From the NCBI GenBank assembly GCA_021161135.1, contig JAGHBD010000074.1, positions 1-13,259 on the forward strand: a DNA stretch of 13,259 nucleotides, in the 5' to 3' direction. The notes under the pieces were generated by a model, which had not been told where the DNA came from, searched no databases, and saw only the letters and a list, made by a program, of their open reading frames with translations. The translations under genes and the position numbers were made by a program. Positions 7,368 through 13,259 of this stretch are shown here, piece by piece. Position 1 is the stretch's first letter; every line of letters starts with the position of its first letter. The DNA is from Thermoplasmata archaeon (GTDB lineage Archaea > Thermoplasmatota > E2 > UBA202 > JdFR-43).

Positions 7368-8684
7368 ATGAAGAAAAAGGTAATCATAATGGGGGCAGCA
7401 GGCAGAGATTTTCACAATTTTAATGTTGTTTATAGGGATAATGAGGAATACGAAGTTGTTGCATTTACAGCAACGCAGATTCCCAATATATCTGGAAGAA
7501 AATATCCCGCTGAGTTGGCAGGGAAATTGTATCCAGATGGGATACCAATATATGATGAAAAAGAGCTCCCGAAGCTTATAAAGGAGCATGAGGTGGATGA
7601 AGTTGTTTTTTCATATAGCGATGTCTCCTACAATTATGTCATGGGAAAAGCTGCGATAGCGAATGTTGCTGGAGCAGATTTTAAGCTCCTGAGCCCAGAG
7701 CATACCATGCTGAAATCTAATAAGCCAGTTATAGCTGTGTGTGCAGTTCGTACAGGATGCGGAAAATCCCAGTTTTCCAGAAAGATTTTTGAGATTCTTT
7801 CAAGAAAAATTAATGTTGTCGCCATTCGTCACCCAATGCCCTATGGTGATTTGGCAAAGCAGAGATGTCAGAGATTTGCAAGTTATGAAGATTTGGAGAA
7901 ACATGAGTGCACAATTGAAGAAAGAGAAGAATATGAGCCATACATAGAAATGGGAGGGGTTGTATATGCTGGCGTAGATTATGAAGAAATTTTGAGAAAT
8001 GCAGAAAAGGAAGCAGATGTTATAATATGGGATGGCGGCAACAACGACTATCCATTTTACAAGCCTGACTTACATATTACGATAGCCGATCCCCATCGCC
8101 CCGGTCACGAGCTGTCTTATTACCCAGGAGAAATAAATCTGAGGATGGCTGATATTGTTGTCATAAACAAAATTGATACAGCAAAAGAGGAAAACATAAA
8201 GAAGGTTGAAGAGAATATAAAGAAAACCAATCCAAATGCAAAGATAATAAAGGCGACATCCCCAATAGAGGTTGAAGGGGACATAAAAGGTAAAAGAGTA
8301 CTCGTTGTCGAAGACGGTCCCACGCTCACGCATGGAGAAATGCCATATGGCGCAGGCACGGTGGCGGCGCAACAAAATGGAGCGGAGATAATTGATGCGA
8401 GCAGATATGCTGTTGGCTCGATTAAAGAAACATTTGAAAAATATCCTCATCTTGAAAAAATTCTGCCTGCAATGGGTTATGGTAGGCAGCAAATAAGGGA
8501 GCTGGAAGAAACAATAAATGCTGCAGATTGTGATGCGGTGCTTGCAGCCACGCCCATAAATCTGGCAAGGCTTATAAATGTAAATAAGCCTGTAATAAGA
8601 GTAAGATATGGTGTTGGAAAAGATACAGAAAAAGAACTGGAGGAAGTGCTCAACGAGTTCCTGAGTAAATTCAATATAGCATGA
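7368..8684 (+). CDS. cpgS: Cyclic 2,3-diphosphoglycerate synthetase-family protein (COG2403)
   Basis: In methanogens the founding member closes 2,3-diphosphoglycerate to cyclic 2,3-diphosphoglycerate with ATP, a thermoprotective solute and phosphate store. This protein has 438 residues, close to family length. An N-terminal Rossmann-like part (KVIIMGAAGRDFHNFN, residues 4-19) precedes a nucleotide-binding core: P-loop RTGCGKSQ (128-135), RHPMPYGDL (154-162), WDGGNNDYPF (221-230), DPHRPGHE (241-248) and NKID (267-270). The C-terminal part has DGPTLTHGEMPYGAG (316-330), where a nucleotide or acidic substrate probably sits. All expected conserved blocks are present with no break. The family also occurs as 'predicted GTPase' in organisms not known to make cDPG, so the product is likely but not proven here. 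Its end lies 2 bases from the end of the convergent SAM synthetase gene. Confidence 0.85.
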   Translation: MKKKVIIMGAAGRDFHNFNVVYRDNEEYEVVAFTATQIPNISGRKYPAELAGKLYPDGIPIYDEKELPKLIKEHEVDEVVFSYSDVSYNYVMGKAAIANVAGADFKLLSPEHTMLKSNKPVIAVCAVRTGCGKSQFSRKIFEILSRKINVVAIRHPMPYGDLAKQRCQRFASYEDLEKHECTIEEREEYEPYIEMGGVVYAGVDYEEILRNAEKEADVIIWDGGNNDYPFYKPDLHITIADPHRPGHELSYYPGEINLRMADIVVINKIDTAKEENIKKVEENIKKTNPNAKIIKATSPIEVEGDIKGKRVLVVEDGPTLTHGEMPYGAGTVAAQQNGAEIIDASRYAVGSIKETFEKYPHLEKILPAMGYGRQQIRELEETINAADCDAVLAATPINLARLINVNKPVIRVRYGVGKDTEKELEEVLNEFLSKFNIA

Positions 8685-8686
8685 TT

Positions 8687-9853
8687 TCAGAATACTTTGA
8701 GTTTCCCGGCAAGTACTTCATCCTTTATCTCTGATATTTTTTCAAGCCTTTCTTTTACGATTTCCTCTACTCCTGAATCTATCTTTCCCCCAACAACGCT
8801 TATTCCAACAACTATTGGGTCTGTCACTGGTCTGCCTATTTGCGAAAGCATTTTGACATATGCCTCATCGATCTCATAATTTTTCGCGATATCTTCTGCA
8901 ATTCTTGTAGCTGTAATGTTATATAGTTTGCCAACATGGGTTACAGGGTTTTTACCAGCCGCCGCCTCCATAGAAACGGGGCGATTTGGCGTAATCAAGC
9001 CGTTTATTCTATTTCCTCTTCCAACGCTTCCATCATCGCCATTTTCCATGGAAAGGCCAGTTACGGTGAGATAATAAACCCCTTTTTCGTAATCATCTGC
9101 AGTATTGATGGCAAGGCTTACATCCTTTTCGGTGAATTTTGTGGCAAAATCGAGCAGCTCCTCTGCTATCTCCTCTTTTACACTTATATAATGGTCAGCA
9201 TCAGGAATATGCTTATCGACCATTGCAATTGCAACTGTAATATTTATCTTATCTTCTATTCTGGAACTCATAACTTTAACATCCTCTCCAACTTCTGGAT
9301 AACTGCTCCTCAAGTTTATGTTGATGTATCTTTCCATTTGAAGAGTCAATTTTTCTGTCTCGCTTAATGGGGCGTAGCCAACGCCAACAGAAGTATCGTT
9401 GGCCAGTTTTCTTCTTGGATCATAAACGCTTTTCAAATCCTGGCTGCCCTCCCATATCTTACAATCTATTATTGCATCTGTATCTGCATTCAAATTGCGG
9501 AAATTTTTTTCCAGATATTCATGAGCAGCTTTCACAGCTATTGCTCTTATTGGCAATCTTTTGTTTCCGAAAAGCGCAGTTGCTCTTCCAACAAGTAAAA
9601 TATAAACTGGCTCAATTATTACGCCTCCGCCAAAAGATGGTTGAGATTGTCCACCAACAATCTGGCATTCATCTGTGTTATGATGCAAAATATAGCCAAA
9701 GTTCTGGAGATATTCCCTGCATAAAGCACGAGAAACACTTTCTGCCAGTCCATCAGCGACGGAATCAGGATGGCCCATACCCTTTCGCTCAACAATTTCA
9801 ACTTTCTGCTTTTCAACAGGTATTCTGTCTAAGGTTTCGACAGCTATTTTCAT
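8687..9853 (-). CDS. mat: S-adenosylmethionine synthetase, archaeal type
   Basis: Makes S-adenosylmethionine from methionine and ATP, releasing phosphate and diphosphate; it supplies methyl groups to enzymes such as the tRNA methyltransferase in this window. The protein has 388 residues, slightly shorter than the usual ~400. Archaeal-type signatures are intact: [15 protein letters not shown] (24-38), [21 protein letters not shown] (split: HHNTDE 57-62, [11 protein letters not shown] 67-77), [16 protein letters not shown] (152-167), [17 protein letters not shown] (271-287) and [13 protein letters not shown] (300-312). ATG 9853 is the natural start. It lies 24 bases after the stop of the upstream hydrolase gene without a ribosome-binding motif, but with its own TATA-like element. 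Bacterial MetK is only distantly similar, so this gene is strong evidence for an archaeal genome. Confidence 0.97.
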   Translation of the reverse strand: MKIAVETLDRIPVEKQKVEIVERKGMGHPDSVADGLAESVSRALCREYLQNFGYILHHNTDECQIVGGQSQPSFGGGVIIEPVYILLVGRATALFGNKRLPIRAIAVKAAHEYLEKNFRNLNADTDAIIDCKIWEGSQDLKSVYDPRRKLANDTSVGVGYAPLSETEKLTLQMERYININLRSSYPEVGEDVKVMSSRIEDKINITVAIAMVDKHIPDADHYISVKEEIAEELLDFATKFTEKDVSLAINTADDYEKGVYYLTVTGLSMENGDDGSVGRGNRINGLITPNRPVSMEAAAGKNPVTHVGKLYNITATRIAEDIAKNYEIDEAYVKMLSQIGRPVTDPIVVGISVVGGKIDSGVEEIVKERLEKISEIKDEVLAGKLKVF

Positions 9854-9867
9854 AAAATGTGGATTGA

Positions 9868-9885
9868 GAAGTTATACTTATACTT
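9868..9885 (-). promoter_or_regulatory. TATA-like element of the SAM synthetase gene
   Basis: AAAGTATAAGTATAAC on the minus strand straddles the stop codon of the upstream hydrolase gene and is centred about 24 bases before ATG 9853. It could drive a leaderless SAM synthetase transcript independently of the hydrolase. Confidence 0.45.
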
Positions 9886-10981
9886 TTGTTCTCTCCACTA
9901 GCCATTTATGTATTTCTGGATAAACTTCATCCTTTGCCTTTTTGCCGAGATTCAAATCTATATGACCATAATCTGCAGAGTAGCCATTTTCTTCTGAAAA
10001 TACTATATGCTCTTTGTCTTTGCTTCCAACATTATTGAAAGCAAATTTTATTTCCTCTGGCGGCGCCGTTTTATCACCTTTGCCAGCCATAGCCAAAAGA
10101 GGAACGGTGAATTTTCTTAGGTTATATTTATAGCTGTATGGGGCAAGGTGGCAGCGGAGAAAAGGAAAATAATGTAGCAGATCGTAGAGCCATGGATTTT
10201 TCGGATACTGACAGAAATCGTGATATTTTATGAAAATGGCAAAATGAGAAAAAATTTTGGATGCAATGGTATTGTCCAATCCCTTTTCGATATACTCATC
10301 AAGCACCTTTTTGTATATGTTCTTCTCATTCGCCATTAAATGGCGCAATTTATCGAGCATTCCGACTTTCTCCACAACTTTAATCCATCTTACTGGCATT
10401 GAAAATCTTCTCGGATAAAGATGTTTTGCGATGGATTTGAAAAAGGCTGGCCACTCTTTGCCAGCAACATAATCAAAGGCTACTGGTGAGCCCATGGTAA
10501 CAACTCCTTTGAGAAATCTTTTTCCTTTTCCTTCCCCATATGCGTAGGCAATCATCCCACCCATGCTTTTTCCCACCCAGAAAACTTTTGGGCGGCGCCT
10601 CTTTTCCTTATAGTATGTGCGGCGAACGAAGCTTATTATTGAAGGAATATCCTTTGTAATATAATCATCGATACACCAGTTGTATTTCTCTGGATGCCTC
10701 AAAGGGCTGAATGTTTGGCTTCCATTTCTCCCCCTTAGCTCCGCAACCCATACATCAAATTTTATCCCACTTTCCCCTCCCTCATAAAGATATGCTGCCA
10801 GACTATATTTCTCCCACTTTTTACTTCCTTCTTTTCCAAAATCCATGCAGGAAGCGTTAGCTCCAAGGCCGTGGCATAAAATAACAGGGTATTTCGAAAT
10901 TTTTCCTTTTGTGGGCTTATATCTTTTCAGAGCGAGTTTCCATTTGTCAGGCGTAGAAGCATATAAAGCATTTTTAATCAT
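9878..10981 (-). CDS. Alpha/beta hydrolase (lipase/esterase-like)
   Basis: 367-residue soluble serine hydrolase, probably an esterase, lipase or acyltransferase-like enzyme. CHGLGANASCMDF (~36-48) gives the oxyanion-hole HG turn, ELRGRNGS (~81-88) is typical of this fold, and GKSMGG (137-142) carries nucleophile Ser139. The acid is probably Asp303 (GKGDKTAPPEE) and the base His340 (DYGHIDLN), so the triad is complete. A long insert between residues ~175 and 285, rich in aromatic and basic residues, would form the lid over the active site. The arrangement recalls PHA-synthase-like or lipase hydrolases. There is no signal peptide. It is read from its own promoter and followed 24 bases later by the SAM synthetase gene. 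The substrate is unknown. Confidence 0.8.
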   Translation of the reverse strand: MIKNALYASTPDKWKLALKRYKPTKGKISKYPVILCHGLGANASCMDFGKEGSKKWEKYSLAAYLYEGGESGIKFDVWVAELRGRNGSQTFSPLRHPEKYNWCIDDYITKDIPSIISFVRRTYYKEKRRRPKVFWVGKSMGGMIAYAYGEGKGKRFLKGVVTMGSPVAFDYVAGKEWPAFFKSIAKHLYPRRFSMPVRWIKVVEKVGMLDKLRHLMANEKNIYKKVLDEYIEKGLDNTIASKIFSHFAIFIKYHDFCQYPKNPWLYDLLHYFPFLRCHLAPYSYKYNLRKFTVPLLAMAGKGDKTAPPEEIKFAFNNVGSKDKEHIVFSEENGYSADYGHIDLNLGKKAKDEVYPEIHKWLVERTKV

Positions 10982-11002
10982 AATGAGAAATGCTGCTTTA
11001 TT

Positions 11003-11013
11003 CTTATATTTTT
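11003..11013 (-). promoter_or_regulatory. TATA box of the larger hydrolase gene
   Basis: AAAATATAAGA on the minus strand is centred about 27 bases before ATG 10981, in the 67-base gap between the two hydrolase genes. It implies a leaderless transcript. Confidence 0.5.
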
Positions 11014-11048
11014 AGAAATTTTCGTTTTGAAAATAGAATGGAGTCTTT

Positions 11049-11738
11049 TCATTCATATATCCTAACTAAAAACTTTGCTATTTCCTCCGCTATTTCTTCC
11101 CATTCATCAAAAATCCAGTGGCAGCCTTCTTTGACAATAAATTTGGCATTATATTTTTCTGCAATTTTTTTCACAATTTCTGGAGACGATATTCTGTCTT
11201 CTCTTGTAGCTATAAAAAGAAGGGGGCTTTGTATTTTTCTTTCATCAACGCTTATTTTCGCCATCGCCAATTCATATGCAACATGGGGCGAATCCACCTC
11301 CATTTTTTCAACAACTTTGTCAATTTTTGTTTCATCTATACAATTTGCGATGAATTTTTTCACAAAGCTCCTGCTGGGCATAAAAGGCTTGCCTGCGATT
11401 ATTTTAGGCAAAAATTTTAAAGAGTGAAGAGTGAGGGAGAAATTCCTAAAACCCACACCTTTTGGTGGGGCAGTGCATATAGCAACTCCTCCTTTTATTT
11501 TCTTCTTTTCTGTCACCTTTTGCACTATGAGCCCGCCCATAGAGTGACCAATGAGTACATCATCTTTACTAATCATGGAAGCAACTTTATCAACGTAATC
11601 CATAAATGTTGCCTGCTTTAAATCGAGACCTTTCCTTATATCAATTGCTTCACATCTGTAATTTCTTGCTTTAAAATATTCTATAAAATTGTGCCATACA
11701 TTGCTGTTGCACCACATTCCATGCAGAAACACAAGCAT
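11049..11738 (-). CDS. Small alpha/beta hydrolase
   Basis: Serine hydrolase of about 229 residues. From ATG 11738 it starts directly with the first strand and oxyanion turn, MLVFLHGMW. GHSMGG holds the nucleophile (Ser66), TREDRISSP the acid (Asp181) and GCHW the base (His207); the triad is complete. A short lid with basic residues lies between ~100 and 150. The ORF extends upstream to ATG 11819, which overlaps the stop of the DGQHR gene by ATGA and adds 27 residues (MTLDRCIAYSNN, then a hydrophobic run) not typical of the fold. I prefer 11738 because CTTTTATT lies about 24 bases before it, but the longer form, coupled to the DGQHR gene, is possible. The substrate is unknown; the fold is common in archaeal genomes as a predicted esterase. 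Confidence 0.75.
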   Translation of the reverse strand: MLVFLHGMWCNSNVWHNFIEYFKARNYRCEAIDIRKGLDLKQATFMDYVDKVASMISKDDVLIGHSMGGLIVQKVTEKKKIKGGVAICTAPPKGVGFRNFSLTLHSLKFLPKIIAGKPFMPSRSFVKKFIANCIDETKIDKVVEKMEVDSPHVAYELAMAKISVDERKIQSPLLFIATREDRISSPEIVKKIAEKYNAKFIVKEGCHWIFDEWEEIAEEIAKFLVRIYE

Positions 11739-11815
11739 GATAATAAATGGCAGGAGGAATAAAAGAGTAACTGTAGGAGATTTATTGTTTGAATAAGCAA
11801 TACATCTATCTAATG

Positions 11816-13259
11816 TCATTTAAGGTATTTTGGAGACAAAAGATCTGCGTCCCCAAAATTGTGATATTTTCTACGAATCAGGCTATATAGATCTGCTTCT
11901 ATCTTAGCCCATTTATTAGGGCCCCATCCCTTCTGTCGATCGAATTCTTCTTTGGTGAAATCGTATTTTTTAGCTATCTCGTTAAGACCATCATAAAAAA
12001 GCTTTTGTAATTTACTGTTATTTATATTAGCATTTTCTTTGTCTTTAAACACCACATTTAGTCTATTCAAAATATCAAATTCTCTTTGGCTTTTCTCAGA
12101 GAGAAAATGTCTAAGCAATCTAATCATTGCACCGATAAAGACTGCAGAAAAAAGATAGTAGTTTTTTAAAGTCATATCTTTAGAAAGTTCTGTGAATTTT
12201 TCTCCCCAACCATTTTCCTTATATTTCTTTTTAACGAGTTTATAAAGTTGCCATAAATAATTATTGATCAGGACATATGAAAAGTTGATATAATCTTTTA
12301 TTTTATTTTGTTTTTCATAAGCATTGTAGAATATTTTATACGTTTTTTTATTTTTCTCGTCAAAGATATGTTTCAGCCCACTGTATCTTATCAAAGATGT
12401 TCTTCTTATCCTATCTTCTTGCCATGGTTTAAATCTTATTTTATTTTCCAAAACACCATTTTCATTTAGTTTTTTGAGAAGGGTATTAGCTTTTGTCACT
12501 GGAGCTTCGGGGGAAATTTTTTCCATTAAGTCTATGATATCCTCTCCTTTTATATAGGTCTGTTTTTGATTTATATCATAAAACAGTTTAGCACCATCTT
12601 TCAAACTACGAGTCATCTCATCCTCCTCTTTGATTAGTATAAGAGTAGAAAGAATGTTTATGTTTTTATTATCATGATCAGAAACATATGAAAATAAACG
12701 ATGTTGCCCATCTATTACAGTGAAGGCATCATATGTATTAGGTAGTTTAACAACAAAGAGGTGCCCCCTCATATTTCTTTTAATGTCAGGCAATATAGAA
12801 CTATCGCTTATTTCCAACTGGATGGAGTCAGTGTTAATTTTTTCTATCGTTGTATCCTCCCTTGCTAGCAATACAACATTTGTGGGATAAAATGCCAATT
12901 CTCTTTCCAAATATTCTCTCATTTTTTTTAACTTTTTCTCATCGATCAACCTCTGAAAACCTTCTGAAGACCAATCTTGTAATCTCTTTATTGTAACATG
13001 TTTTAAAAGTTGTTTTACTGGAATCGATACATTAAGTAGGTATACGCCATTTATTTTGTTACCAACAGCAAGATATATTAGTGGGAAATCACTGGTTTCT
13101 TCCAATTCCTCTGGTCTTACAGTAAGGAATTCTAGTATTCTATATTTGCCGTATTTTTTTTCAGTCTTTGCGACCTTTTGAAAATAAAAATATTCCTCAT
13201 AGGTCCATATTTTTATATCATTTTTGGTACATAGTTCTATTATATAACCATCAATAGCC
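11816..13259 (-). CDS. DGQHR-domain protein, partial (5' end beyond the window)
   Basis: Member of the DGQHR/DndB-related family, found in mobile and defence-associated loci; DndB regulates DNA phosphorothioation genes. The C-terminal 480 residues are visible. The reading frame is open to the window edge: 51 codons precede TTG 13105, and TTG is not the real start. Counting from the edge, residues ~18-45 (TYEEYFYFQKVAKTEKKYGK) look like the linker after an N-terminal nuclease-like domain in long DGQHR proteins. EGFQRLIDEKKLKKMREYL (~99-117) and FYPTNVV (~123-129) match the family's QR...K...I...FP core, and VIDGQHRLFSY (~181-191) is the signature. The rest is helical, Lys/Asn/Ile-rich and more AT-rich than the neighbouring genes, which fits lateral transfer. 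It ends in an ATGA overlap with the possible long form of the small hydrolase. The molecular activity is not established for this type. Confidence 0.8.
   Translation of the reverse strand, partial: AIDGYIIELCTKNDIKIWTYEEYFYFQKVAKTEKKYGKYRILEFLTVRPEELEETSDFPLIYLAVGNKINGVYLLNVSIPVKQLLKHVTIKRLQDWSSEGFQRLIDEKKLKKMREYLERELAFYPTNVVLLAREDTTIEKINTDSIQLEISDSSILPDIKRNMRGHLFVVKLPNTYDAFTVIDGQHRLFSYVSDHDNKNINILSTLILIKEEDEMTRSLKDGAKLFYDINQKQTYIKGEDIIDLMEKISPEAPVTKANTLLKKLNENGVLENKIRFKPWQEDRIRRTSLIRYSGLKHIFDEKNKKTYKIFYNAYEKQNKIKDYINFSYVLINNYLWQLYKLVKKKYKENGWGEKFTELSKDMTLKNYYLFSAVFIGAMIRLLRHFLSEKSQREFDILNRLNVVFKDKENANINNSKLQKLFYDGLNEIAKKYDFTKEEFDRQKGWGPNKWAKIEADLYSLIRRKYHNFGDADLLSPKYLK

Noticed and set aside
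9367..9855. Long plus-strand ORF opposite the SAM synthetase gene
   Set aside because: It lies fully antisense to a clear gene and its translation has no domain-like features.
13103..13105. TTG as the start of the DGQHR gene
   Set aside because: The frame is open upstream to the window edge and the upstream residues fit the family, so the TTG is an internal leucine codon.

Overview
The window reads as a chromosomal stretch from a euryarchaeon, most likely of the Thermoplasmata kind. The evidence is an archaeal-type S-adenosylmethionine synthetase, a cyclic 2,3-diphosphoglycerate synthetase-family protein, a UbiA prenyltransferase, TATA-type promoters instead of -35/-10 boxes, a tRNA gene without encoded CCA, and secreted beta-helix and thioredoxin/Ig-like proteins of a style I associate with uncultured Thermoplasmata. 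The lineage is an inference from protein style; no 16S rRNA is present.

Layout. Positions 63-1783 (+) encode a secreted NosD-like parallel beta-helix protein whose frame is broken at an A6 tract. A 317-base gap without genes follows. Next come two minus-strand genes, a Trm14-like tRNA guanine-N2 methyltransferase (3205-2101) and a secreted thioredoxin-fold protein with a C-terminal Ig-like domain (4387-3241). Both also carry single-base frame breaks at homopolymers, so the first 4.4 kb holds three frame breaks, while the rest of the window shows none. A tRNA-Thr(GGT) on the minus strand (4446-4516) is divergent from a membrane family-2 glycosyltransferase (4617-5711, +). That gene overlaps tail-to-tail with a UbiA prenyltransferase (6642-5677, -). 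UbiA is divergent from a two-gene plus-strand unit: a degenerate TraB-like protein (6725-7351) and the cDPG synthetase-family protein (7368-8684). The latter ends 2 bases from the end of the archaeal SAM synthetase (9853-8687, -). Two alpha/beta hydrolases follow on the minus strand (10981-9878 and 11738-11049). The window closes inside a long DGQHR-domain gene (minus strand, from beyond 13259 to 11816), an accessory or defence-associated family. Its reading frame is open to the window edge, so its start lies outside.

How the genes fit together. Most of the region is housekeeping: tRNA modification, tRNA, SAM supply (SAM is the methyl donor for the methyltransferase), membrane or envelope chemistry, and a compatible-solute type enzyme. 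The genes are in short units, and almost every one has an AT-rich TATA-like element centred about 22-28 bases before its start codon. This implies largely leaderless transcripts and also decides several start codons. The most unusual regulatory signals are two perfect palindromes in promoter positions: 7351-7367, between TATA and ATG of the cDPG synthetase gene, and 11-25, over the TATA region of the beta-helix gene. The best lead to an accessory system is the edge-truncated DGQHR gene; its system, if any, lies mostly beyond position 13259.
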